The translations under genes were made by a program, and so were the position numbers. A DNA stretch of 52,825 nt from Nanogingivalis sp963517825 (GTDB lineage Bacteria; Patescibacteriota; Saccharimonadia; Saccharimonadales; Saccharimonadaceae): assembly GCA_963517825.1 (NCBI GenBank), contig CAUQGB010000004.1, positions 1 through 52,825 of the forward strand, written 5' to 3'. The notes beneath the pieces were generated by a model. It ran no database searches, had not been told where the DNA came from, and worked only from the letters and a program-made list of their open reading frames with translations. Of this stretch, positions 34,929 to 43,382 are shown in pieces (position 1 is the first letter of the stretch; each line of letters opens with the position of its first letter).

Positions 34929-35168
34929 TCAGCGATTCTTACTTAATAAACTTTTCTCCCAGGCGATTGCCTTTTCTTGAGTTTTGAGCTCATATGAAGT
35001 TCTTTTTTCTAATTTCATACTTCTAATCTCTTTCCGAGCTTCTTGGTATAATTTCAGTTGCTCAATTGCTGGATAAAGGGCATTACCTATTATTCGTATT
35101 AATTCCCTATTATCTTCTATTAATCTTCTACCAAATTCAGCACTAGTTATTTGTTTTTCTTCTAACAT
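34929..35168 (-). CDS. Small helical hypothetical protein
   Basis: 79 aa from ATG 35168, chosen because CAGGAGGG lies 8 nt upstream; a frame extension to 35204 would swallow that site. Charged and predicted helical (LEEKQITSAEFGRRLIEDNR...), no membrane segment. No family recognised. It has a long leader (about 130 nt) with palindromes, so it is probably regulated. Confidence 0.6.
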   Translation of the reverse strand: MLEEKQITSAEFGRRLIEDNRELIRIIGNALYPAIEQLKLYQEARKEIRSMKLEKRTSYELKTQEKAIAWEKSLLSKNR

Positions 35169-35263
35169 TTTAAAAACCCTCCTGCTGTATGCTAAAAATT
35201 GCAAAAAATAGTTTTTAGAAAACCAATCATTTGGAATATTGACCGATTGTCTTCTATAGGTAC

Positions 35264-35298
35264 TTGTTCACGAACACGGTTCATATTGTCACGAACAA
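35264..35298 (-). promoter_or_regulatory. Operator-like palindromes at the transcription start
   Basis: TTGTTCACGAACA (35264-35276) and TTGTCACGAACAA (35286-35298) are two near-identical, self-complementary units; GAAC-ACG-GTTC overlaps the first. They cover or directly follow the predicted start near 35299, a repressor-type position. Confidence 0.5.
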
Positions 35299-35305
35299 CT
35301 CTCAA

Positions 35306-35334
35306 ATTATAACTCAGTTGCTAAATAATTTCAA
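35306..35334 (-). promoter_or_regulatory. Promoter of gene 34929-35168
   Basis: Minus-strand TTGAAA (35334-35329), 17-bp spacer, TATAAT (35311-35306). Confidence 0.7.
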
Positions 35335-35344
35335 GTAAATGATA

Positions 35345-35372
35345 AAAAGCGAGTCAGCTAAACTAACTCGCT
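35345..35372 (-). terminator. Terminator of CHAP hydrolase gene
   Basis: AGCGAGTTAG-TTTAG-CTGACTCGCT (10-bp stem, one wobble), then TTTTTATC on the minus strand. Confidence 0.75.
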
Positions 35373-35377
35373 AAATA

Positions 35378-36565
35378 TTAATCAAAATATACATATGTAT
35401 CGTAAGTGCTTGCAGGAACTGTCATTGTTGAGAATTGACCCCACCTACCATTAACAAAGTAATTATACTGCGAAATCGTAACCATATTTCCGTTAACAGC
35501 TTCAACCCAAACAATATGCCCATATTGACCGCCACTCATAACGCCGAAGGAACCAACTTTTGGAGTATTTCCAGTTCGAAAACCTGCTCGCCGTGCACTG
35601 GCTGGAACATCTTTAGCGTTACCCCAATATGCAGCATTAATTCCTTTTGTTGCGCGCAATTTCCATGCAACATAGCTCACGCACTGGCGACAGCCATAAC
35701 CATAGCCGTCAGTTCCGTTTCCATCTGCACCACCATGACTCACAGCATTTGCGTCGACAAAACAATTCGAGTCATTCCAAGGATAATTGCTTGTTCCAGC
35801 TATAGCTTGCGGAAGCGCTCCTCCACCAGCCGCCCGAGCAGCACGTAAAATTTGAGCTTGGATTATATCCTGTTGTTGCTTTTGAAGAGCTGCCTTTTGC
35901 GAGTCTCGCTCATTTGCATATTTTGTATACTCAGCTTCATCATTTTTAGTTTGAGCAATCAATTCATTTTGCTGACGAATCTTTTCTTGAAGAGCAGATT
36001 CAGCTTGCTGCTGGTTAGTCAATGCAACCTTCACTTCATCTCGTTGCTTTTCAAGTTCAGCTTTTGCCCTCTTAATGCTATCAACCTTTTCAACTAGCTG
36101 GCTTTTAACTGCACTCTGATATTCGAAATTATCAAGAGCTTTCGAAAGATTATTGCTTCCCGCAATTCGCTCAATAGGTGTTATGTCATCTTCAAGCGAC
36201 ATTGCTGCCAAAATAGAACCTAAAGCATTTCGATTTCGCTCAATATTTTCTTCATTGCTCTTTATATCAAGTTGCAATTTTTCGAACTGTTTTTGATACA
36301 TAGAAATCCGTGATTGAATTATGGATTTTTCATTTTCTATGCCATTAAGTTCATTTTGAAGTGTTTGAGCTTTATTTCGAAGGTCGCTTGCACGAGATTT
36401 AGCGCCGCTGATTTGGGATTCAAGTGCTTTAATTTCTTTATCAAGTTGCTCAACGCTCTTTTCAGCTTCAGCATTTTTTGGCAAAAGTGCAACAACACCC
36501 GCAGCAATAACACCAAGCGAGATTATACCGTTTATAACTAAATTCGTTTTCTTAATCTTTTTCAT
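35378..36565 (-). CDS. Secreted coiled-coil CHAP-domain peptidoglycan hydrolase (PcsB/CwlO-like)
   Basis: 395 aa. Signal peptide (1-35, ...VVALLPKNAEAE), a long coiled coil (about 36-240) and a C-terminal CHAP domain with catalytic Cys in YGCRQCVSYVAWK and His in YGHIVWVEAV. This is the layout of PcsB, which FtsEX activates through the coiled coil. ftsX and ftsE lie directly upstream on the same strand, so the three form a septal wall-splitting module. A separate promoter precedes it. Confidence 0.9.
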   Translation of the reverse strand: MKKIKKTNLVINGIISLGVIAAGVVALLPKNAEAEKSVEQLDKEIKALESQISGAKSRASDLRNKAQTLQNELNGIENEKSIIQSRISMYQKQFEKLQLDIKSNEENIERNRNALGSILAAMSLEDDITPIERIAGSNNLSKALDNFEYQSAVKSQLVEKVDSIKRAKAELEKQRDEVKVALTNQQQAESALQEKIRQQNELIAQTKNDEAEYTKYANERDSQKAALQKQQQDIIQAQILRAARAAGGGALPQAIAGTSNYPWNDSNCFVDANAVSHGGADGNGTDGYGYGCRQCVSYVAWKLRATKGINAAYWGNAKDVPASARRAGFRTGNTPKVGSFGVMSGGQYGHIVWVEAVNGNMVTISQYNYFVNGRWGQFSTMTVPASTYDTYVYFD

Positions 36566-36599
36566 AATTGTTTTTTATTTTAATTTTAACCTTACTTTA

Positions 36600-36627
36600 A
36601 TTATATCACATTTTTTTTCGAAGACAA
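36600..36627 (-). promoter_or_regulatory. Promoter of CHAP hydrolase gene
   Basis: TGATATAAT on the minus strand (TATAAT 36605-36600) with TTGTCT (36627-36622) at 16-bp spacing. This gives the hydrolase expression independent of ftsEX. Confidence 0.6.
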
Positions 36628-36635
36628 GACCTTTT

Positions 36636-37664
36636 CTATATTTTTAGATACTTTCTTGTTGCAGTAAACGCAGAAACAACACCAATAAATGAGCCAATAA
36701 AGATTAAACCTAAAATAACCAAAACACCATAAATTTGTAGGAATGAAATCACTGGTGAAACTATAATCCCATAAGTTTCAAGCTTAGTCTTCGAAAGAAA
36801 AATAATCGAATACCCAATAATTGACGCCAAAATCGCCGCAATCGTTCCGCAAATTACAGCTTCAACCAAAAACGGCCCAGCAATAAAGCTCTTGTTAGCA
36901 CCAATTAATTTCATCATATAAATCTCTTCTCGACGGTTAAAAATCGCCATTCGAATTGTGTTAAAAATAATCAAACTTGCAATAATTACAAAAATTGAAC
37001 CCGCGAGAATTCCAACTTTCTCGGCAAAATTAATCGTGTTCGAAATATTCTTAATCACCTCATTTCGATCGCTCGCATATGTTGGCGGATGATCTGGGTC
37101 AAGGCTTGATTTTATCAATTTGTTATTTTCAACAAGATTTTTAAGCTCGGTTGAATCTGAAATATCAACAAGTTTAACATTAAAAATACCAAAAAATTCA
37201 TTATTCGACTCAATCAAGGCTTTTCGAATATCCGCGTCGGCAGAATTTTTTCGCGCAAATTTATCTCGCGCCTCTTGTGGTGAAGTGTAAGTTATATTTA
37301 TCACCGTCTTAAGATCACCGATTAACTTTTTCATCTTTTCAATATCAGAATTTGAAACGCCTTTTTTCAGATAAATCGACATATCAACTTTATTTTTAAT
37401 ATCATCAACAGTATCCATCAAAATTGAGCGCGCAAGAAGTGAGCCGAAAATAATCACCAAAGTAACCGTCATCACCGCCGTTGCAGCAACCGAAAGCCAA
37501 GCGTTTCGAATGAAGCTATTCGCACCATATTTTGTAATTCTCCAGAGAGTTAGAGTTTTGCGACGGCGTTGTTTTTGCTGCATAATAACTTTAGAATTTT
37601 GTTTCTTTCTACCTTGCTGTGCCTGAGAGCTTTTATGATGTCTTAAATTTTCTTCTCTCATCAT
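36636..37664 (-). CDS. ftsX: Cell-division ABC permease FtsX
   Basis: 342 aa. A basic, disordered N-terminus (1-45), membrane helix (about 57-77), an extracytoplasmic loop domain (80-220) and three C-terminal helices, with the NTIRMAIFNRREEIYMMKLIGA block diagnostic of FtsX. Overlaps ftsE by 4 nt. Transmits FtsE ATP hydrolysis to the extracellular hydrolase. Confidence 0.93.
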   Translation of the reverse strand: MMREENLRHHKSSQAQQGRKKQNSKVIMQQKQRRRKTLTLWRITKYGANSFIRNAWLSVAATAVMTVTLVIIFGSLLARSILMDTVDDIKNKVDMSIYLKKGVSNSDIEKMKKLIGDLKTVINITYTSPQEARDKFARKNSADADIRKALIESNNEFFGIFNVKLVDISDSTELKNLVENNKLIKSSLDPDHPPTYASDRNEVIKNISNTINFAEKVGILAGSIFVIIASLIIFNTIRMAIFNRREEIYMMKLIGANKSFIAGPFLVEAVICGTIAAILASIIGYSIIFLSKTKLETYGIIVSPVISFLQIYGVLVILGLIFIGSFIGVVSAFTATRKYLKI

Positions 37665-38344
37665 TGCCTATACTCCCCTTGTGATTGATCATGAGTGATT
37701 TTTCCACCGTTCAAAGTAATAACGCGACGTTTAAGTTTATTAACAATTTCAACATTGTGCGTAGTTAAAACAACTGTTGTTCCGTAATCGTTAATTTTTT
37801 CAAGCAAGCGAATAATATCCCAACTGTGTTTCGGGTCGAGATTTCCTGTTGGCTCATCGGCAATCAGAATTTTCGGCTGACGCGCTAAAGCTCGAGCAAT
37901 AGCAACACGCTGACGCTCACCACCGCTCAACTGATGTGGAAAATTACCTCCTTTACCTTCCAAACCAACAAGCTTAATAACTTTTGGAACCGTTGCTTTA
38001 ATTTCATGATTTGTCATTCCAGCAATTTCAAGCGCAAAAGCAACATTTTCGAAAACCGTTCGATTTGGCAAAAGTTTAAAATCCTGAAAAATCACGCCAA
38101 TTCGACGACGCAAAAGTGGAATATCTTTATCCCGAAGTTTATCGTAGTCGATTCCACCAACTACAATTTTACCGCTAGTTTGCTTCTCTTCACGAGTGAG
38201 CATTTTTAAAAGTGAGGATTTCCCCGCGCCACTAGTTCCCACCAAAATTACAAACTCTTTTGGTTTAATATGAAGACTGATCCTGTTTATTGCAGGAGTT
38301 TTTGAATTCCCATAAACTTTTGTTACACGATCTAATAATATCAT
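37661..38344 (-). CDS. ftsE: Cell-division ABC ATPase FtsE
   Basis: 227 aa from ATG 38344; a GTG at 38347 is also possible. Walker A GTSGAGKSS, Q-loop FQDFKLLPNRTVFENVAFALE (strongly FtsE-like), LSGGERQRVA and DEPTGNLD. The promoter spacing indicates a leaderless transcript. Partner of FtsX. Confidence 0.95.
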   Translation of the reverse strand: MILLDRVTKVYGNSKTPAINRISLHIKPKEFVILVGTSGAGKSSLLKMLTREEKQTSGKIVVGGIDYDKLRDKDIPLLRRRIGVIFQDFKLLPNRTVFENVAFALEIAGMTNHEIKATVPKVIKLVGLEGKGGNFPHQLSGGERQRVAIARALARQPKILIADEPTGNLDPKHSWDIIRLLEKINDYGTTVVLTTHNVEIVNKLKRRVITLNGGKITHDQSQGEYRQ

Positions 38345-38352
38345 CACTTTTT

Positions 38353-38381
38353 ATTATACCAGCTTTTCGTAAAGTGTTCAA
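38353..38381 (-). promoter_or_regulatory. Promoter of ftsEX (leaderless)
   Basis: Minus-strand TTGAAC (38381-38376), 17-bp spacer, TGGTATAAT with TATAAT at 38358-38353; 8 nt to ATG 38344. Confidence 0.75.
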
Positions 38382-38440
38382 GCTTATTTATATATTTTAT
38401 TTAACAGATAAAAATAAGCAGTCAAAATAACCGCATTATT

Positions 38441-39001
38441 TTATTTTTTAGATTTTTCTTTCTTTCGAAGAAGCTGTGCAGTATAGTTTTCTGGAGAATC
38501 AGCGGTTCTGTCAATACCCAGAACTTCTAAAACATCCCATAATTCTTGACGAATTTCCTCAGGATTATCACTTTTTTTAGCTTCTCTTTCAAGCTTGATG
38601 AATGTTCCTAATCCTTCAACATCATCTAAAAAGAAGGTCGTGTCTTCAACTTGAAGTTTTTGGCGATTCCGAAGGACTTCAACCTTCATTTCGAAACCTA
38701 ATTGCTGGACGATCTGTGCAGTCTCAGAGTAATTCAAAACAGGTGTTTCGTGAATTAAGTCAACATTTTCACTTTGAATGTGTCGTTTTTGGATTAGCTG
38801 ATACCATGGCTTGCGCTTTGGATCGATAATCTCTGTTCGAATCATCAATTTTGGCAAGTTTCGACTTGGTTGATAGCCGCGTGGCAAAAAAACGCGGTCA
38901 TTCTGAAAAATAACACGACCAAAATCATGCCCCGTATCTGTTAAGCGCTTGATAAAATCAACCTTATTTTTAATTTTTGCTTTTACGATAACTTTTTTCA
39001 T
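38441..39001 (-). CDS. CYTH-domain (triphosphate tunnel) protein
   Basis: 186 aa. KAKIKNKVDF, QNDRVFLP, LMIRTEII, QKRHI and FFLDDVEGLGTFIKLERE follow the alternating charged strands of the CYTH tunnel fold; DDVEGLG-FIKLE is the best marker. Members hydrolyse inorganic or nucleotide triphosphates, or make cAMP. The usual N-terminal ExExK reads KAKIK, so catalysis is unsure. A short AT hairpin follows. Confidence 0.78.
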   Translation of the reverse strand: MKKVIVKAKIKNKVDFIKRLTDTGHDFGRVIFQNDRVFLPRGYQPSRNLPKLMIRTEIIDPKRKPWYQLIQKRHIQSENVDLIHETPVLNYSETAQIVQQLGFEMKVEVLRNRQKLQVEDTTFFLDDVEGLGTFIKLEREAKKSDNPEEIRQELWDVLEVLGIDRTADSPENYTAQLLRKKEKSKK

Positions 39002-39007
39002 AATTCG

Positions 39008-39036
39008 ATTCTACCATATTTTTGCATTTTTTGCAA
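39008..39036 (-). promoter_or_regulatory. Promoter of CYTH gene (leaderless)
   Basis: Minus-strand TTGCAA (39036-39031), 17-bp spacer, TGGTAGAAT with TAGAAT at 39013-39008; 6 nt to ATG 39001. Confidence 0.68.
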
Positions 39037-39042
39037 TATCAC

Positions 39043-39825
39043 TTATGCTTTTAATCTTTGACGCGCTTGCTCCGCCAAACAAACTGTCGCTGCCATCGCC
39101 ACATTCAAACTTTCGATTTCGCCAATTTGCGGAATTATAACTTGATTTTTAACTTTCGAAAGCAATTCTGACGAAACACCTGCGCCCTCATTTCCAAAAA
39201 TCCAAGCATTCTTCACTGTAAAATCCTCATCATAAATTGTTTTTTGGGCTTTTAAGCTTGTTGCAAAAGTTGGAACCTCAAGATTCTCGATAACCTCTTT
39301 TAAATCTTCATTCTCAAAAATCTCTAGTTGAAAATGCGCCCCCATCCCTGCTCGCAAAACTTTTGGCGACCAAGCTGAAACAGTCCCTTTTGAACAAATT
39401 ATTTGTTTAACACCAAAACCAACTGCGCTACGTAAAATTGTTCCCAAATTTCCTGGGTCCTGAACTCTATCGAGGATAATTGAATCTTCACAAAAATTAA
39501 CACCTTGATTTTTTGGTATTTTCACGACAAATAGAACACCAGCACCTTCAACAACTGGACTAATTTTTGCGTAAATTTCTTGTTCAAGCTCAATAATTTC
39601 AGTATTCAAATCTTTACATTTTTGAACTATCTGCTTTACCTCGATACTTTTCGAAGAACTCAAAAAAACACAAATATCTGGCGAACCAAAAGTTTTCAAC
39701 CATTCACCTGCCAAATGAACACCTTCGATAATTGTCAAATTTTGTTTATTTCGAAAGCTTTGTTTTTTAGAAAGTTGAACAAGTTTTTTAACTAATGGGT
39801 TTTGCGCGGAGGTAATTTTCTTCAT
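39043..39825 (-). CDS. SpoU/TrmH-family RNA 2'-O-methyltransferase
   Basis: 260 aa. An N-terminal substrate-binding domain (1-100) precedes the trefoil-knot SPOUT domain with motif 1 DRVQDPGNLGTILRSAVGFG, motif 2 IFGNEGAGVS and motif 3 IGEIESLNVAMAATV. Close to RlmB-type 23S rRNA enzymes; exact target not clear. Overlaps the stop of glyS by one base. Confidence 0.9.
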   Translation of the reverse strand: MKKITSAQNPLVKKLVQLSKKQSFRNKQNLTIIEGVHLAGEWLKTFGSPDICVFLSSSKSIEVKQIVQKCKDLNTEIIELEQEIYAKISPVVEGAGVLFVVKIPKNQGVNFCEDSIILDRVQDPGNLGTILRSAVGFGVKQIICSKGTVSAWSPKVLRAGMGAHFQLEIFENEDLKEVIENLEVPTFATSLKAQKTIYDEDFTVKNAWIFGNEGAGVSSELLSKVKNQVIIPQIGEIESLNVAMAATVCLAEQARQRLKA

Positions 39826-41174
39826 TAAACCTCGCTTGATTTGGCACGAATTTGCGAAGCATCATCACGATTTCGAACGCTAACCAATCCATCACCTTCA
39901 ACTGTTTCGAAATCAATAACAACAACTTTTGGCACACCAATCTCATCGGCCTTGGCATAAACTTTTCCAACTTTTCCACTCAAATCAAATTCTACATTTT
40001 TGTATTTTTTACGAAGTTCAAAATAAACCTCTTTAGCTTTTTCAACTAAAGCTTCTTTATTCTTCAAAAGTGGAGCCACAATAATTTTAGTTGGCGCAAG
40101 ATTTTCTGGCAAAGCTAGATAAGTTCTAGTTTTACCTTCAGATTCAACTTCGGTATAAGCATTCGAAAGAACCGCCATCAACAAGCGCTCAACACCAAAG
40201 CTTGGCTCAATCACATGCGGAATAAACTTTTCGCGAGTTTGCTTGTCTGTATATTCCATACTTTTACCGCTCGCCCGTTGAATATTTCCAAGGTCGAAGT
40301 CGGTTCGATAAGCAATTCCCATTAATTCTTCTTTACCGATTGGAAAGTTGAACTCAAAATCAACTGTGCGTTTCGAATAGTGTGCGCGATCTTCAGCTGG
40401 AACTTCAAGTTCAAATAAAGACTCTTTTGGAAGACCCATTTTTTGAGTTAAAAATTCTCGCACCAAATTCAAAAGTTTTTCGAACTCAGCTTCCCAATTT
40501 TTAGGATTTACGAAATACTCAATTTCCATTTGCTCAAATTCTCGCGAGCGGAACACAAAATCACGTGGACTAATCTCATTTCGAAAAGCTTTACCTTGTT
40601 GCGCAAGCCCAAACGGCAAGCTTGGATAAAAAGCATCTACTACATTTTTATAATTCGTAAAAATTCCCTGAGCAGTTTCCGGGCGAAGATAAGCTACAGA
40701 GTTTTCGTTAACAACTGCGCCAACATTGGTTTGGAACATCATATTAAAACTACGGACGTCGCTCAAATCATTACCTTTTGGTGATTTCAAACCTTTTTCA
40801 CGAATAATTTCAGTAATTTTTTCATTCGAAAGACCTTCAGCTTCAATTCCAGCATCTTTCAAAAGGTGATCTGCTCGATAGCGCTCACCAGTTTTTAAAT
40901 CTTCAACCAAAGGGTCGGCAAAAGTTGCAGCATGACCACTAGCTTTCCAAACTTTTGGATTCATAATAATTGCAGCATCAACACCAAACATATCTTCGCG
41001 ATTTTCAACAAAAAATTCCCACCATTCGTTCATTATTTTGCGCTTTAATGCCAAACCGAGTGGGCCGTAGTCCCAAGTTCCGCGCATTCCGCCATAAACT
41101 TCGCTACCTTGCCAAATAAAACCACGCCGTTTTGCGAGGCTAACAATTCTATCCATTAAATCTTCGTTCTTCAT
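39825..41174 (-). CDS. glyS: Glycyl-tRNA synthetase, class II homodimeric type
   Basis: 449 aa. N-terminal LAKRRGFIWQGSEVYGG with YGPLG, the FRNEISPRDFVFRSREFEQMEIEYF motif 2, and VIEPSFGVERLLMA motif 3 match the alpha2 (eukaryal/Gram-positive) GlyRS; an anticodon-binding domain is at the end. GGAGGA precedes the ATG. Co-transcribed with the SpoU gene. Confidence 0.96.
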   Translation of the reverse strand: MKNEDLMDRIVSLAKRRGFIWQGSEVYGGMRGTWDYGPLGLALKRKIMNEWWEFFVENREDMFGVDAAIIMNPKVWKASGHAATFADPLVEDLKTGERYRADHLLKDAGIEAEGLSNEKITEIIREKGLKSPKGNDLSDVRSFNMMFQTNVGAVVNENSVAYLRPETAQGIFTNYKNVVDAFYPSLPFGLAQQGKAFRNEISPRDFVFRSREFEQMEIEYFVNPKNWEAEFEKLLNLVREFLTQKMGLPKESLFELEVPAEDRAHYSKRTVDFEFNFPIGKEELMGIAYRTDFDLGNIQRASGKSMEYTDKQTREKFIPHVIEPSFGVERLLMAVLSNAYTEVESEGKTRTYLALPENLAPTKIIVAPLLKNKEALVEKAKEVYFELRKKYKNVEFDLSGKVGKVYAKADEIGVPKVVVIDFETVEGDGLVSVRNRDDASQIRAKSSEV

Positions 41175-41199
41175 TCTTCCTCCGTATACTCTTTTAACT

Positions 41200-41208
41200 A
41201 TTATATCA
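41200..41208 (-). promoter_or_regulatory. Extended -10 promoter of glyS
   Basis: TGATATAAT on the minus strand (41208-41200), just downstream of the preceding terminator; no good -35. Confidence 0.55.
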
Positions 41209-41237
41209 AAAAAGCTCCCATTTTTCGAGAGCTTTTC
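41208..41237 (-). terminator. Terminator of adhesin gene
   Basis: AAAAGCTC/GAGCTTTT hairpin with a TCGAAAAA-containing loop, followed by T-rich sequence on the minus strand. Confidence 0.68.
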
Positions 41238-41255
41238 CTTAAAATTATTACAAAA

Positions 41256-42551
41256 TTACAACTTTAATTTCGATTTTTTTCGAAAAAACAATACAGTAAC
41301 CACGCCCAAAATAGAAAAAGACGGAATAATTAAATTTTGAGATTTTTCGAAACCAGTATTTGGAGCTTGAACTTTCGCTTCCGAAGCTTCATCCTTTGGC
41401 AATTCAATAGCTGGTTGCGGCTGAGCTGGAGTTGGTGCAGGCTTTTGTGGCTCTGTTTCAGGTTTGCGGATTTTAGCATAGGTTTCTACGTTACTTCCAA
41501 TTATTGAAGCACTAATTTTCTCATTCTTTTGGTCAATAATACTTCCATCTAGAGCAATTAATTGAATATTGTGCTTAATATTTTCTATCTTACCATTTCT
41601 AATATTTGACCCATCTACAACGTCTATGGAAGCCATAAAAGCTCTATAGACTCCATCTGTCGCTGGCATATCTTTAGTAATTTCAAATACTATTTCAGTC
41701 TTAGATAATGAAATCATCTTAGCCTCCATACTTGGACCACCGGCGAAATAGACACCATAATTATTTACTGGCGTAGAAGCAGTAATGCTCTCACGTAGTT
41801 TAGTTAAATAGAAAGTCTTTCCTACTTGATAAGTTTTTTGATCATCGAACCGGACAGAAGAGTCTTCATTTATTGTAATTTTAACTCTAGTACCAGACTT
41901 CACTGGTTCGTTCCTTGATTGTAGAATAGTTGGCTCAAAAGTAGAACCTCCATTATTAGAATTAAACAGAGAACCAGTTTGACCAAGAGTAGTTTTACTT
42001 AAATTTATTAATGGCTGTTTAGTTAGTTTTACATCTTCACCTTTTAAAGTGGTGCTACCTATAATCTTAGTCTCTACAGTAACATCACGATTTACATAAG
42101 AAAAACGATTAATGTTATCATTAGATATAGAAGCTTCAAAGTTAGTATATTTTTCAATATTCTTATTGAAAACAATTTTCCCCTGCCAAACAATAGATCC
42201 CGGTTTAGCATTTTCATCATTACGAACAACAGATTGATAGTTCAATTCATGACCGTCACTATACTTCTTATCAACCAATATCTCACCAATTTTATCGCCT
42301 TTATAATTAAGATCTACTTTCCCTCCAGGAATTATAGACACATTCTCTGAACGAAAAGTCGCCCAATCCCCTTCTTTAGCATTCTGTCCAGAGATATCAA
42401 TAGACCACTCGCGTCCGCTATTCTTGATACTCTTAGGTTCAATCTTTAAACGACCTGTAATATCCTCAGCAGCAAAAGTCGAAGAGCCAAGGCCCACCGC
42501 TGATAACAATGCTGCAAGAATAAAAATTAATATTTTATTTTTAAATTTCAT
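41256..42551 (-). CDS. APNTG-anchored cell-surface adhesin-like protein
   Basis: 431 aa. Signal peptide (1-28, ...GLGSSTFAAED), then beta-rich extracellular domains (about 30-360) resembling Ig-like/Cna-type adhesin folds, a Pro/Thr/Gln linker (PAPTPAQPQPA) and a C-terminal sorting signal: QAPNTG, hydrophobic helix, RKKSKLKL. The motif is a variant of LPXTG, so sortase anchoring is expected, but no sortase is in this window. A T20 tract splits its promoter, suggesting phase-variable expression. Ribosome-binding site AAAGGGAG. Confidence 0.82.
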   Translation of the reverse strand: MKFKNKILIFILAALLSAVGLGSSTFAAEDITGRLKIEPKSIKNSGREWSIDISGQNAKEGDWATFRSENVSIIPGGKVDLNYKGDKIGEILVDKKYSDGHELNYQSVVRNDENAKPGSIVWQGKIVFNKNIEKYTNFEASISNDNINRFSYVNRDVTVETKIIGSTTLKGEDVKLTKQPLINLSKTTLGQTGSLFNSNNGGSTFEPTILQSRNEPVKSGTRVKITINEDSSVRFDDQKTYQVGKTFYLTKLRESITASTPVNNYGVYFAGGPSMEAKMISLSKTEIVFEITKDMPATDGVYRAFMASIDVVDGSNIRNGKIENIKHNIQLIALDGSIIDQKNEKISASIIGSNVETYAKIRKPETEPQKPAPTPAQPQPAIELPKDEASEAKVQAPNTGFEKSQNLIIPSFSILGVVTVLFFRKKSKLKL

Positions 42552-42597
42552 TTTATTTCTCCCTTTTTAATAATATAAAACGCTTACGTTTAAATCA

Positions 42598-42633
42598 ATT
42601 GTATCATTTTTTTTTTTTTTTTTTTTGAGTCAA
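42598..42633 (-). promoter_or_regulatory. Probable phase-variable promoter with A20 spacer tract
   Basis: On the minus strand: TTGACT (42633-42628), one C, twenty A residues (plus-strand T run 42607-42626), then TGATACAAT (42606-42598). The spacer is 24 bp as sequenced; all other clear promoters here have 16-17. A tract of 13 would restore 17. Confidence 0.75.
42607..42626 (+). repeat. 20-base poly-T homopolymer
   Basis: Uninterrupted T20 read on the plus strand, the longest homopolymer I saw in the window. Confidence 0.95.
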
Positions 42634-42679
42634 CTATAAACTTTTACAAACTAAAAAAGCTTTTACATATACAAAAATA

Positions 42680-42705
42680 ACACTGATATTTTATTTCATC
42701 AGTGT
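42680..42705 (-). terminator. Terminator of recO operon
   Basis: ACACTGAT/ATCAGTGT 8-bp stem with a 10-nt loop, then TATTTTTGT on the minus strand. Confidence 0.72.
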
Positions 42706-42707
42706 CT

Positions 42708-43382
42708 CTATTGTAATGATGTAATAATATCCGTAACTTTGTTCAAAAAAATATCACAACCTTTGATTTTCGAAATAATTTTTGGTTCACTCGAAACCAT
42801 TAGTCGCAAAAATTTAATATCATTCGCACCAAACTCACCATTAGCGTCTTCTAAAAAGACCCTATCATAAAAATCAAAACTATAATTCAAGTCTGCTTGT
42901 AAGGGCTTGCCATTTTTATCGCTTTCGAGATTAATTTCATCACCAGAAAATTCAGCTACCTTAAGATTAAACCATTTTTTTATTAAGTTTAAGTCGATAT
43001 CGTAATTATTTAAACTTCGAAAAACTGTTAATAGAATTTCGAAAAATTCAGCCGATTCAATATGTTCGCAAAGATTCGAAACCTTTTTAATTGTTTGGTA
43101 GGCAAAATCAGTTCTCTCAAAATCTTTCAAAATTTCACCGAAAAACTCGCACATTCGCGCCGAAGAAAGTGTTTTCATTTCACTCTTCCCTTCAATCAAA
43201 ACTACTTCATTTAGCGAAAAAAACTCAATTCCACCAGCAAGTTTTGATTTCGGCTTTCGAACACCGCGCGCAATCGCCACCTGCTTACCATTTGGAGTTA
43301 ATAAATTTATAATTCGGTCGGCCTCGCCAAAATCAGTTCGCCGCAAAACTATAGCCAGCGTTTTTTTGCGTGAATTATTCAT
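42708..43382 (-). CDS. recO: DNA repair protein RecO
   Basis: 224 aa. N-terminal OB-fold with LRRTDFGEADRIINLLTPNGKQVAIARGVRKPKSKL, the RecO signature, then an all-helical domain. The zinc cysteines of some RecO proteins are absent. It loads RecA with RecR in gap repair. Overlaps the receiver gene by 8 nt, an unusual link of repair with a two-component pair. Confidence 0.9.
   Translation of the reverse strand: MNNSRKKTLAIVLRRTDFGEADRIINLLTPNGKQVAIARGVRKPKSKLAGGIEFFSLNEVVLIEGKSEMKTLSSARMCEFFGEILKDFERTDFAYQTIKKVSNLCEHIESAEFFEILLTVFRSLNNYDIDLNLIKKWFNLKVAEFSGDEINLESDKNGKPLQADLNYSFDFYDRVFLEDANGEFGANDIKFLRLMVSSEPKIISKIKGCDIFLNKVTDIITSLQ

Noticed and set aside
41256..42551. Sortase substrate implying a nearby sortase gene
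   Set aside because: I looked for a TLxTC-type sortase in all frames around the two APNTG genes and found none in the window; anchoring depends on a gene elsewhere.
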